Shown in pieces: positions 1 through 8,259 of a stretch of DNA of 64,000 bases; position 1 is the stretch's first letter, and each line of letters begins with the position of its first letter. The DNA is from Roseburia sp. (GTDB lineage Bacteria > Bacteroidota > Bacteroidia > Bacteroidales > Bacteroidaceae), in contig JAMPEL010000012.1 in NCBI GenBank assembly GCA_023665185.1, positions 1 to 64,000 on the forward strand, in the 5' to 3' direction. Under the pieces are notes generated by a model. The model did not search any database, was not told the origin of the DNA, and saw only the letters and a list, made by a program, of their open reading frames with translations. The position numbers and the translations under genes are program-made.

Positions 1-410
1 TCTTTTTTCGGGTTCAAAATCCATTTTTGTTTTTCGGGGCATGGAAAAGGCGGCTCTCGTCTTTTTGAGGACGTGATTCGGAAAAATGCCCGATTTTGGG
101 CCGAAAAACGGGCTTTGAAAATTTTGTGCGCCTTGAAAATAAATTTTGTTCACCTTGCGAAAAAAATCAGTGTGCCTTGGAAATAAATTTTCAGCACCTT
201 GTAATTTTGGGTTTTACTGGACTTTTGGGTGGGAAAGGTGTGTTTTAAGGTGAATTTATATATCTTTTAGTCGGTTGGATTGTTCTATTTGTCTCCTTGA
301 ATTTTGAGGATTAGAAGTCGCCGTAGAATCGCGTTTTTGCAACCTCGGCGGAGTCCGGTTCATTTTGAGGCGATTCTACGGAAGCGGGGTTTAACATATC
401 AAATTGTCAG
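1..410 (+). repeat. Intergenic structured repeat, copy A (cut by window edge)
   Basis: This non-coding stretch is clearly related to two others in the window (about 17750-18240 and 42340-42870). Shared blocks in order are the opening CGGGTTCAAAATCCATTTTT, the GCGCCTTGAAAATAAATTTT unit, ATCTTTTAGTCGG, a hairpin on CCGTAGAATCGC, and TTTAACATATCAAATTG. The hairpin lies at 321-381 with 12-bp arms. The left end is outside the window. An open frame crosses the right part (304-738) but has no family resemblance and no ribosome site, so I treat the region as non-coding. Confidence 0.8.
321..381. repeat. Hairpin of repeat copy A
   Basis: CCGTAGAATCGC (321-332) is the exact inverse of GCGATTCTACGG (370-381), with a loop of about 37 bases that holds TGCAACCTCGGCG and GTTCATTTTGAG. 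The same arms and the same loop words occur in copy C (42781-42848), and a weaker form occurs in copy B (18143-18203). Confidence 0.85.
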
Positions 411-772
411 CGTTTTACATATTCTCACTAACATATTAACAAATATCACACAGATATATCCAACAGAATCCTCAGCAAACATCTGTCAAATACATCATAA
501 GAGCCAAGTTCAGACTTTGTGTGGTGGAAGTGGCTTTCGACAGAACTCCTATCATATTAACAGAACCACGAAACTATTTACACCAAGCCTTCTGGCAAGT
601 CAGAATGTTAGCCCCATACAAAAAAATGCGGTTCAGATTACTTTTCTTTCCGAAACCAGCATTAAGAATCTTTTATTCGGTATTTTTGGAATAACAAGCC
701 GTAAAAATCACAAAGTTCACTTGCCGGCATTCAAGTAAATTTGCAGCAGAAAAATCAAAATCCAGAACAATT
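411..772. other. Intergenic region with operon leader
   Basis: No gene is supported here. The stretch joins repeat copy A to the redox operon. A Bacteroidota -7 element, TAAATTTG, lies at 736-743. No TTG stands about 20 bp upstream, so the -33 element is weak or absent. The short leader then carries an A-rich sequence before the ATG at 773. Confidence 0.5.
736..743 (+). promoter_or_regulatory. Promoter -7 element for the redox operon
   Basis: TAAATTTGC matches the Bacteroidota -7 consensus TAnnTTTG and sits about 30 bases before the ATG of the flavodoxin-esterase gene. I see no clear -33 TTTG at the usual distance, which could mean an activator is needed. Confidence 0.5.
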
Positions 773-2338
773 ATGAAAACAAAGCAATTCATCTTTTTAC
801 TTCTTGCGCTGTTGACCTTTGCATCATGCAGCGCAGATGAGCCAGAAATGCCAGAACAGCCTCAACCCGCACAACCGGAGGAAGGCAGCGGCTCAAATTA
901 TTTTTCCGGAAAGAAAGTGTTGATAGCTTATTTTTCATGGGGCGGCACAACCAAACGCATGGCGGAGCAGATTCAGGCTGTCACCGGTGGCGACCTATTT
1001 GAGATTGAGCCTGTCACCCCCTATCCCACCTCTTACACTCCATGCACTGAGGTTGCTTTGGAAGAACGCGACAACAATGCTCGTCCTGCAATAAAAGGCA
1101 GAGTGGCAAACTGGGATGAATACGATGTAGTTTTTCTTGGCAGTCCGGTGTGGTGGCATACCGCCCCGATGATTCTCCACACTTTTGCCGAAAGCTATGT
1201 TCTCGAAGGAAAAACCGTTGTGCCGTTCTGTACATTTGCCTCCACATATCGTGACGAGACTTTGCAGGCTATCATCGACATGACACAGGATGCCAATCAT
1301 CTTGACGGACTCGGACTCAACGGTTCTATCAACGAAAGCCAAATCAGAACTTGGATTGACTTAATCAATGAGCAATGGGGAAATCTCAACTCTGACAGCA
1401 CCACTGCCGCTCCAATGGAAGGAAAGGTGGAGCTGTGGCAGAAAGGCAACATACCCGGATTCAGGGAAAACATAAGCAACTCCGATGGTCCCGATTTCAT
1501 GCCAAACATGCTGGTATACACCGTGCCTGAGAACATACAGCCCAAAGGTGCGGTCATGATTTGCCCAGGTGGTGTCTTCGCTTTCCGCAGTATGCAGAAC
1601 GAAGGCTATGACATTGCTGATATGCTTGTGCCTATGGGCTATCAATGCTTTATTGTCAACTACCGCATCAATCCTTATTCGATGCAGGCCAGTGCCACAG
1701 ACTTGCAACGGGCTATCCGCTATGTAAAGGCTCATGCCGACGACTATCGTATCAATGCCGAGAACATTGCGCTTGTAGGCTTTTCTGCCGGAGGCATATT
1801 GAACGGTGAGGTTCTTCTCAACTGGCGGAATCTTACCAACGGCACCGCGCTCGATGCCTCATACCGTCCCGACGAACTTGACAAGATGCCCGTATCCGCT
1901 TGCGCTGTCGGCATGATTTATTCATTCTATGGTCGCTTAAGTGTGTCTATGAACAATGTGGAAACTCTCCGTGCCGCCAACCTTCCTCCCGCCTTCTATT
2001 GCTGGGGCACACGCGATGGTTTTGCCGGACAATTCACACAAAACTCCAATGCAGTGAAAGAAGCCGGAGTGAGAGTGGAAACCAAAGTGCTTGACGGATA
2101 CCCTCACGGATACGGAAGTGGAGGAAACGCTTCTGTATGGGGCAAGGACTTCGATGCATTTCTTACACCCATTATGCAGAACAACTCCTCCGCAGTCAAT
2201 GAAGTCAGCCGGGACATGACAGAGAACAATATCACAACATACTATGACCTGAACGGACGCATTGTTGCTCCCGAAACAGTCTCTACGGGAATTTACATTG
2301 TGAAATCAGGAAACAAAACGACTAAAGTGCTCAAATAA
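773..2338 (+). CDS. Lipoprotein: flavodoxin domain fused to alpha/beta-hydrolase
   Basis: A 521-residue lipoprotein. Residues 1-18 are a type II signal peptide with the lipobox ending at Cys19; the following S-A-D-E resembles the acidic surface-export signal of Bacteroidota lipoproteins (inference). Residues about 47-200 form a flavodoxin-like domain with an FMN phosphate loop (S55-WGGTT). Residues about 225-480 are an esterase-type alpha/beta-hydrolase: Ser338 lies in GFSAG, and Asp415 and His445 (YPHGYG) are the likely partners. The last 35 residues (YYDLNGRIV...GIYIVKSG) resemble a secretion-tail domain. It is the first gene of a run of same-strand reductases, with 6 bp to the next gene. 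Placing an FMN domain outside the cytoplasm and joined to an esterase is unusual. The natural substrate cannot be read from the sequence. Confidence 0.85.
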   Translation: MKTKQFIFLLLALLTFASCSADEPEMPEQPQPAQPEEGSGSNYFSGKKVLIAYFSWGGTTKRMAEQIQAVTGGDLFEIEPVTPYPTSYTPCTEVALEERDNNARPAIKGRVANWDEYDVVFLGSPVWWHTAPMILHTFAESYVLEGKTVVPFCTFASTYRDETLQAIIDMTQDANHLDGLGLNGSINESQIRTWIDLINEQWGNLNSDSTTAAPMEGKVELWQKGNIPGFRENISNSDGPDFMPNMLVYTVPENIQPKGAVMICPGGVFAFRSMQNEGYDIADMLVPMGYQCFIVNYRINPYSMQASATDLQRAIRYVKAHADDYRINAENIALVGFSAGGILNGEVLLNWRNLTNGTALDASYRPDELDKMPVSACAVGMIYSFYGRLSVSMNNVETLRAANLPPAFYCWGTRDGFAGQFTQNSNAVKEAGVRVETKVLDGYPHGYGSGGNASVWGKDFDAFLTPIMQNNSSAVNEVSRDMTENNITTYYDLNGRIVAPETVSTGIYIVKSGNKTTKVLK

Positions 2339-2344
2339 AATCAA

Positions 2345-3352
2345 ATGACAGAAAGAAGATTAAGCAATCTGACGGTCTCACCGATTGGTCTCGGCTGTAT
2401 GGGAATGAGCCATGCTTATGGTTTACCCGCAGACAAGAAAGAGATGAAGACCCTCCTTGCCAATGCGGTGGAAATGGGCTATACCTTGTTTGACACCGCT
2501 GAGGTTTATGGAACAGACTGCAATCCCCACGAAAATGAAGAACTCATTGGCGAGGCACTGAAGCCTTACCGCGACAAGGTGGTGATTACAACAAAGTTCG
2601 GACTGACTTTTGACAAATCGCACGAACCGGGACCATACCCGCTGAGACCAAACTCCAACCCCCACACAATACGCAGAGCTGTGGAGGGTTCTCTCCGACG
2701 TTTGCAGACCGACCATATCGACCTGTATCTTCAGCATCGTATTGACCCGGTTGTCGAACCGGAAACTGTTGCCGAAACCATGTCGGAGCTGATTAAGGAA
2801 GGCAAGATTCTCCACTGGGGCATCTCTGAAACAACAGCCAGCTATCTGCGCCGCGCCCACACTGTGTGTCATGTCACAGCAATACAAAACCGGTATTCGA
2901 TGATGGCACGATGGCATGAGGAGATTTTCCCCACTATCGAAGAGCTGAATGTGGGCTTCATAGCTTTCTCTCCGCTTGCCAACGGTCTGCTGTCGGGTTT
3001 CTATACAGCCGACTCGAAGTTCAATCCGCAAAACGATTATCGTGCCGCAATGCCGCAGTTCAGCCGCAAGAGCTTTGAGGAGAATAAAATGCTGCTCGGA
3101 CTTATCCGCAAGATTGCCGATGAGAATCATGCCACACCATCACAGATTTCATTGGCTTGGATGCTCTGTAAGAAACCTTATATCGTGCCTATCCCGGGCA
3201 CCCGTCACCTCTGTCGCCTGAAAGAGAACATCGGAGCGACTGACATAACCCTTTCATCCGAAGATGTGGAGGCTATAGACCGCCAACTTAACAGCACACC
3301 AATGAGTGAGGTTTTTGGCGGCTCAAAAATTGTCGAATCTCAAAAAACATAA
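2345..3352 (+). CDS. Aldo/keto reductase
   Basis: A 335-residue cytoplasmic NAD(P)H-dependent aldehyde/ketone reductase. The TIM-barrel family tetrad is visible: Asp50 and Tyr55 (FDTAEVYG), Lys84 (ITTKFG) and His131 (YLQHRID). The C-terminal PIPGTRHLCRLKENIGA is the usual cofactor-binding segment. Length and motifs fit the plant-auxin-induced/YajO-like branch. It starts 6 bp after the flavodoxin-esterase gene and ends 4 bp before the next reductase, so the genes are surely co-transcribed. The substrate is unknown; the company of YqhD- and DkgA-like enzymes suggests reactive carbonyl compounds. Confidence 0.92.
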   Translation: MTERRLSNLTVSPIGLGCMGMSHAYGLPADKKEMKTLLANAVEMGYTLFDTAEVYGTDCNPHENEELIGEALKPYRDKVVITTKFGLTFDKSHEPGPYPLRPNSNPHTIRRAVEGSLRRLQTDHIDLYLQHRIDPVVEPETVAETMSELIKEGKILHWGISETTASYLRRAHTVCHVTAIQNRYSMMARWHEEIFPTIEELNVGFIAFSPLANGLLSGFYTADSKFNPQNDYRAAMPQFSRKSFEENKMLLGLIRKIADENHATPSQISLAWMLCKKPYIVPIPGTRHLCRLKENIGATDITLSSEDVEAIDRQLNSTPMSEVFGGSKIVESQKT

Positions 3353-3356
3353 TGTC

Positions 3357-4286
3357 ATGATAAAAAAAATAATATTCGGACTGGCTCTATGCTTTGCTGC
3401 ATTTATAGCAAAAGCCCAGTCACAAGTTCCTTATACAGAACTCAATAACGGACAGAAGATGCCTCGTTTCGGTATCGGAACATTCAACGTGCCCAACGAC
3501 AGCATTATGGAAGATGCCATATCGTTTGCCTTGAGACAGGGTTATCGCCATATCGACACAGCCCATGCCTATCGTATTGAACGAGGAGTAGGCAAAGGCA
3601 TAAAGCAGAGCGGTGTGCCTCGTGAAGAAATCTGGTTGACCAGCAAAATATGGCCGACAGAATATGGTGAGGGTAAAACAGCCATAGCGATAGACGAAAT
3701 GCTTGAACGTCTTGGAGTGGATTATATCGACCTGCTTTATGTTCATCAGCCCATTGGAGATTGGCGCGGTGCATGGCGCGATATGGAAAAAGCAGTGGAA
3801 GCAGGAAAAGTGCGCGCACTTGGTATCAGCAATTTTGATGCCGCAGACTCCCTGTACAATGCTGTAATCGAGTTTGCAAGAATCAAGCCTGCCGTTTTCC
3901 AGATTGAATGCCATCCGTATGCCCAGCGTCTTGAATGGCGCAAACGCGCTGCCGCAAACAATATTCAGGTAGAATGTTGGTTTCCACTTGGCGGAGCGAT
4001 GAGTAAGGGAGCGTTGTTCAAAGACCCAGTGATAATGAGAATTGCAGAAGCGCATGGCAAGACCCCGGCACAAATTATCCTCCGATGGCACATACAGGAA
4101 GGACTTTCCGCTATTCCCGGCGCGACCAATCACGACTACATCACCGAGAATATCAGTATCTTCGACTTTGAGCTTACAACAGAAGAAATGGAAGCTATGC
4201 GTTCACTCAATAAAGAGCAACGTTTCTTCAATATGTCGCTTGAGGACAAGCAGAAATATCTGTTGAACATGAAAATAGAATATTGA
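3357..4286 (+). CDS. Exported aldo/keto reductase
   Basis: A 309-residue aldo/keto reductase. I place the start at 3357 because the protein then opens with a normal signal peptide (MIKKIIFGLALCFAAFIAKA, cut before QS); a longer reading from 3306 would overlap the previous gene by 47 bp. The catalytic tetrad is complete: Asp67 and Tyr72 (HIDTAHAY), Lys97 (TSKIW) and His130 (YVHQP). It resembles the DkgA-type branch. An NAD(P)H-dependent enzyme sent to the periplasm is odd because nicotinamide cofactors are not freely available there. Either the signal is not processed or the enzyme uses another arrangement. It is third in the operon. Confidence 0.88.
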   Translation: MIKKIIFGLALCFAAFIAKAQSQVPYTELNNGQKMPRFGIGTFNVPNDSIMEDAISFALRQGYRHIDTAHAYRIERGVGKGIKQSGVPREEIWLTSKIWPTEYGEGKTAIAIDEMLERLGVDYIDLLYVHQPIGDWRGAWRDMEKAVEAGKVRALGISNFDAADSLYNAVIEFARIKPAVFQIECHPYAQRLEWRKRAAANNIQVECWFPLGGAMSKGALFKDPVIMRIAEAHGKTPAQIILRWHIQEGLSAIPGATNHDYITENISIFDFELTTEEMEAMRSLNKEQRFFNMSLEDKQKYLLNMKIEY

Positions 4287-4287
4287 T

Positions 4288-5004
4288 ATGATGCCAAAAG
4301 TTATATGCCATATAATGAGTTCGGTTGACGGACGACTTCTTCCCAGACGATGGACTGCACCGTTTGACGGGACAAATCCGTCGGAGCTATTTAAAGAATA
4401 TGCGGCTATAGGTCAGAACCTCTGCACTGACGCATGGATGTTCGGTAAAGCCACTACTAAGGAAGTTTTCCCGAATTTATTCAAATCAAAAGGTGAGCCA
4501 ACAGAAGAAACCGGAAAAGTACATATCGGTAACAGAAACTCCACAAGGCTGTTCATCACAATTGACCCCGATGCGGATATACTCTTCACTTCCGACACAT
4601 TCCGAGGCGACAACATCCTTACCATTTTAGGAGCTAATGCCACAACCGACTATCTCGCAGCACTTGAAGAAAAGGGTATCTCGTACATTGTTATGGAGCG
4701 TGTCGATAACCTTAAACTTGCAATGGAACTTATCGCAAAGCATTTCGGTGTGAAATGTATCTCCTTGCAAGGTGGTGGCATCATAGACGGAGCCATGCTC
4801 GCACAAGGATTGCTTAGTGAGTTGAGCCTTGTGATATACCCTGGAATAGACGGACTTTCTACCATTCCTTCTATATTTGAGTATATCGGACAGGCGGAGG
4901 AAAAACCTGCTGAGGGTCAGGCATTACAACTTCTTTCAGTTGAGCAGAAGCCTCTTGGCATAGTATGGTTACATTATAAGTTTCACAAAAACAAACGGTT
5001 ATGA
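4288..5004 (+). CDS. RibD C-terminal domain (dihydrofolate-reductase-like) reductase
   Basis: A 238-residue protein of the RibD-C/DHFR-like fold. MSSVDGRLLP near the start and the later LQGGGIIDGAMLAQGLLSEL segment are the usual family marks. In riboflavin synthesis such domains reduce a ribosylamino-pyrimidine with NADPH, but the stand-alone copies are mostly of unknown substrate. No deaminase domain is attached and no riboflavin genes are near, so a role in general NADPH-linked reduction within this operon is more likely. It starts 1 bp after the preceding stop and overlaps the next start by 4 bp (ATGA), which indicates translational coupling. Confidence 0.85.
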   Translation: MMPKVICHIMSSVDGRLLPRRWTAPFDGTNPSELFKEYAAIGQNLCTDAWMFGKATTKEVFPNLFKSKGEPTEETGKVHIGNRNSTRLFITIDPDADILFTSDTFRGDNILTILGANATTDYLAALEEKGISYIVMERVDNLKLAMELIAKHFGVKCISLQGGGIIDGAMLAQGLLSELSLVIYPGIDGLSTIPSIFEYIGQAEEKPAEGQALQLLSVEQKPLGIVWLHYKFHKNKRL

Positions 5005-6155
5005 ACAGTTTTAATTATCAATATCCCGTAAAACAATATTTTGGCAAAGGATGTGCCGAAGATGCACTAAAGAAAGAAATGCCCGCAATGGGCAAAGTGG
5101 TAATGCTTGCATACGGCAGAGACTCGCTGAAACGCACAGGATTATACGATAAAATCCGTGGTTGGCTTGAAGAAGCTGGAAAGACGGTTGTTGATTTTGG
5201 AGGTATCATGCCAAATCCGACATATACCAAAGTTCAGGAGGGAGCTGAGATGGTACGCAAAGAAGGTGTAGAATTCATTCTCGCTATCGGCGGAGGTTCG
5301 GTAATCGACTGCTGCAAAATCATCTCCGCTCAGGCAAAGACAGATGAAGATGTATGGGACATGTTCTATAACGAGCATCGCTTCCCTACAGAATTCATAC
5401 CCATTGGAGCAGTCGTAACTGCGTCAGGTACAGGTGCAGAGCAAAATAACGGCGCGGTGATTACCCATGAAAGCAAGAACTTAAAACAGGCACTATTCGG
5501 AGCGTTCCACCGTTTCGCTGTGCTCGACAGCAACCTTACACTCACCCTCCCTATGACACAAGTTATCAGCGGTGCGTTTGATACACTGAGCCACTGCATG
5601 GAAACTTACATGGGACAGCCGTCTGACAACAACGTGTCGGACGAAATAAACGAAGCTATCATGCGCAATGTAATAAAGAATATACGTGCGTTGATGGCAA
5701 ATCCTGATAATGACTTTGCCCGCGGCGAATTGATGTGGGATTCCGCAGTGGCAGAGAACGGAATGTTGAAACTCGGCAAAGTTACCGACTTTCAGTGTCA
5801 TATGATTGAACATGCAATAGGAGCTTCTACTGATTGTAACCACGGTCAAGGACTTGCCGTGATACATCCGGCACTTTATCGTTGTTATCTGCCGGAAGGT
5901 GCATCAAAGCTGGCCCGTATGGCACGTCAGGTGTGGGGTGTTCAGGACAATGATGACATTTGTGCGGCAAACACAGGCATTGACATTCTTGAAGATTTTA
6001 TTCAGGAAATCGGTCTGCCTACCCGTTGGAGTCAAATGGGTATTACGGATGAAAAGGTACTGCGCAATTCCGCCGACACTTGTATTCTTACTCCCGGATG
6101 CTGTAAAAAGTTTACACGCGATGAAATTTTTGAGATTCTAAAAGGACAACTTTGA
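5001..6155 (+). CDS. Iron/zinc-containing alcohol dehydrogenase, YqhD-like
   Basis: A 384-residue group III metal-dependent alcohol dehydrogenase. The nucleotide-binding GGGSVIDCCK lies near residue 96. The metal ligands read directly from the sequence are Asp194, His198, His267 and His281, the same positions known for E. coli YqhD, an NADPH-dependent aldehyde reductase that clears short toxic aldehydes. Family members are also called butanol dehydrogenases. The next gene is a DkgA-like reductase, so the pair mirrors the E. coli yqhD-dkgA operon. It overlaps the RibD-like gene by 4 bp. Assignment to the family is firm; YqhD-type specificity is inferred. Confidence 0.92.
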   Translation: MNSFNYQYPVKQYFGKGCAEDALKKEMPAMGKVVMLAYGRDSLKRTGLYDKIRGWLEEAGKTVVDFGGIMPNPTYTKVQEGAEMVRKEGVEFILAIGGGSVIDCCKIISAQAKTDEDVWDMFYNEHRFPTEFIPIGAVVTASGTGAEQNNGAVITHESKNLKQALFGAFHRFAVLDSNLTLTLPMTQVISGAFDTLSHCMETYMGQPSDNNVSDEINEAIMRNVIKNIRALMANPDNDFARGELMWDSAVAENGMLKLGKVTDFQCHMIEHAIGASTDCNHGQGLAVIHPALYRCYLPEGASKLARMARQVWGVQDNDDICAANTGIDILEDFIQEIGLPTRWSQMGITDEKVLRNSADTCILTPGCCKKFTRDEIFEILKGQL

Positions 6156-6209
6156 AAAAACAAACAACAAATAAATTTGTTTTATCACAACAACAGGAAA
6201 AATCAGAAT

Positions 6210-7049
6210 ATGAAGACAGTAACTTTGAATAACGGGGTTGCGATGCCCCAAATTGGCTATGGAGTATATCAAGTTTCTCCGACAGAATGCGAGCGTTGCG
6301 TTTCGGACGCATTGAGTGTTGGGTATCGCATGATTGACACAGCTCAGGCTTATCATAATGAAGAAGGAGTTGGAGCAGCAGTCAAGAAGAGTGGCATTGC
6401 TCGCGACGAACTTTTCCTCGTGTCGAAAGTGTGGATTTCAAACTATGGCTATGAGAAAGCCAAAGCATCCATTGATGAGAGCCTGCGCAAACTTGGCACG
6501 GACTACATTGACCTTATGCTCCTCCACCAGCCATTTTGCGACCGCTACGGCGCCTACCGCGCTCTTGAAGCAGCATACAAAGAAGGCAAAGTCCGTGCAA
6601 TTGGTGTGAGTAACTTCTATCCCGACCATTTCATCGACCTTGCAAGCAATGTGGAAATTGTCCCAGCAATCAACCAAGTAGAGACTCATGTATTCAACCA
6701 ACAGGCAGAGGCTCAGGGATATATGAAGGAATTTGGCACTCATGTCATGGCATGGGCACCACTTGCCGAAGGGCGCAACAACTTCTTTTCCAACCCTATA
6801 CTTGAAGAAATAGGCAGAAAATATGGCAAGTCTGTGGCTCAAATTGCCCTCCGCTGGCTCATTCAGCGCGATGTCATCATCATACCTAAGTCAGTACATA
6901 TTGAGCGTATGAAGCAGAACATGGATATCTTCAACTTTGAACTGTCGAAGGAAGATATGAAAGCTATTGCGACACTCGACATAAGGAGCAGCCTGTTCTT
7001 TGACCATCATGCTCCCGAGATTACAAAAATGTTTATGGGATGGAGATAA
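6210..7049 (+). CDS. Aldo/keto reductase, DkgA-like (2,5-diketo-D-gluconate reductase type)
   Basis: A 279-residue cytoplasmic aldo/keto reductase. The start at 6210 is chosen because MKTVTLNNGVAMPQIGYG is the conserved family beginning; the upstream ATG at 6177 adds a poor, Asn-rich stretch. The tetrad is Asp43, Tyr48 (DTAQAY), Lys73 (VSKVW) and His106 (LLHQP). IIIPKSVHIERMKQN is the cofactor segment. It lies 54 bp after the YqhD-like gene; TAAATTTG in that gap could be a secondary promoter. It is the last intact gene of the operon. Confidence 0.92.
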   Translation: MKTVTLNNGVAMPQIGYGVYQVSPTECERCVSDALSVGYRMIDTAQAYHNEEGVGAAVKKSGIARDELFLVSKVWISNYGYEKAKASIDESLRKLGTDYIDLMLLHQPFCDRYGAYRALEAAYKEGKVRAIGVSNFYPDHFIDLASNVEIVPAINQVETHVFNQQAEAQGYMKEFGTHVMAWAPLAEGRNNFFSNPILEEIGRKYGKSVAQIALRWLIQRDVIIIPKSVHIERMKQNMDIFNFELSKEDMKAIATLDIRSSLFFDHHAPEITKMFMGWR

Positions 7050-7058
7050 GAATACATT

Positions 7059-7221
7059 ATGAGAGAGAATATATTGAGAACAATAAACTGGCGCGACACT
7101 GTAAAAAGGTTTTCCTGAATTCAATTGGCATACCGGATTGCGCTTCCCCGCAACCCCGGAACAAATAAAAAATTGGATAAAAAATAATCTCACACAAATA
7201 TTCAATCAAATACCCATATAA
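7059..7221 (+). pseudogene. Possible small gene remnant, frame broken
   Basis: An ATG at 7059 opens MRENILRTINWRDTVK and then stops at 7118. If one A is removed from the A5 tract at 7103-7107 the frame stays open to a TAA at 7219-7221, ending in ...EQIKNWIKNNL... and 53 residues long. The stop lies immediately before the operon terminator at 7222, which suggests true coding sequence. The NWRDTVKRF word recalls the start of some nitroreductases, but this is weak. It may be only chance. Confidence 0.25.
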
Positions 7222-7266
7222 AGAAAGTCAGTCATCAAGTAATTATTACCCGATGACTGACTTTCT
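7222..7266 (+). terminator. Terminator of the redox operon
   Basis: A 15-bp perfect stem (AGAAAGTCAGTCATC and its inverse) with a loop of about 15 bases, followed by TTCATTCTCTC. It stands between the plus-strand operon and the converging minus-strand rluA-family gene and could serve both. Confidence 0.8.
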
Positions 7267-7294
7267 TCATTCTCTCATATAACAGACTTACTCT

Positions 7295-8224
7295 TTATCC
7301 CTTATCCTTTGAAGATGCCAACAATCTACAGAAAGTATCCGGATATGGGGTCTCAAATTTCAGAATCTCTTTTGTAATCGGATGAACAAACTCTATTCTG
7401 AAAGCATGGAGACAGATTCGTCCTACAGGGTCTACATCGCAACCATATTTCAAGTCACCCACTATCGGATGGTGCAAATCCTGCATGTGTACACGTATCT
7501 GGTTCTTTCTTCCTGTCTCCAATTTCAGTTCCACCAATGACACTCCATTGGCACGCTTCAATGTCTGATAATGCGTCACGGCATACTGTCCGCCATTGTC
7601 TCTGACACTTGAATAAACCACAAACATCTTATTGTCTCTGAGCCATGAAGCTACAGTGCCGGAATCTTTTTCCATATCTCCCTGAACCACGGCGATATAC
7701 CTACGGTCAGTTACCAATCCTTTCCAGTTCTCAACAAACATCTGCTGCACATCACGACGTTTTGCAAAAAGCAGGAGTCCCGAAGTCTCACGGTCAAGCC
7801 TATGTACCGTATGGACACTCATCGTTCTGTTCTGACGCTTCACGTATTCATCAAGAATGCTTTTCACCGTAATTTGCTTCATACCCGGCTGGGCATTCGT
7901 GAGAATCCCTCTCTCCTTTTCCACCACCAGGATGAAAGCGTCCTCATACACGATTTTCACAAATTTGTTGTTAAAGGCATGTTTGTTTCCCCGCTTGCAA
8001 ATCTGCACAAGCTGACCTTTTGCAAGCGGCGCATTATACTGGGTCACAATGCGATGATCTACATAAACCATCTTCTGACTGAGAAATTCCTTTATTTTTG
8101 TTCGGTTGGCACCGGGAACCGTCTTCATCAAGAAAGACATCAGTTCGTCCTCCTCTCTCACTACATAGTCCGTATATTTGTTGGCAACCTTTTGGTAATA
8201 GTACGATTTTCTTTTATTTTCCAA
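7295..8224 (-). CDS. RluA-family pseudouridine synthase
   Basis: A 309-residue RNA-uridine isomerase. Residues about 27-75 form an S4 RNA-binding domain, and the catalytic core carries HRLDRETSG with the nucleophile Asp144. The C-terminal LETGRKNQIRVHMQDLHHPI is the second family signature. The target is probably large-subunit rRNA (RluD-type positions), but RluA, RluC and RluD types cannot be separated safely here. The gene lies downstream of a 23S rRNA methyltransferase gene on the same strand with a 35-bp gap, which supports a shared rRNA-modification role. Confidence 0.92.
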   Translation of the reverse strand: MENKRKSYYYQKVANKYTDYVVREEDELMSFLMKTVPGANRTKIKEFLSQKMVYVDHRIVTQYNAPLAKGQLVQICKRGNKHAFNNKFVKIVYEDAFILVVEKERGILTNAQPGMKQITVKSILDEYVKRQNRTMSVHTVHRLDRETSGLLLFAKRRDVQQMFVENWKGLVTDRRYIAVVQGDMEKDSGTVASWLRDNKMFVVYSSVRDNGGQYAVTHYQTLKRANGVSLVELKLETGRKNQIRVHMQDLHHPIVGDLKYGCDVDPVGRICLHAFRIEFVHPITKEILKFETPYPDTFCRLLASSKDKG

Positions 8225-8259
8225 AACTCTTTTCCTTTATATATTATAGAATCCAATTC

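Noticed and set aside
304-738. 144-codon open frame on plus over the right part of repeat copy A
   Set aside because: It crosses the hairpin arms, has no ribosome site and no family-like composition, and the corresponding region in copies B and C is not open in the same way.
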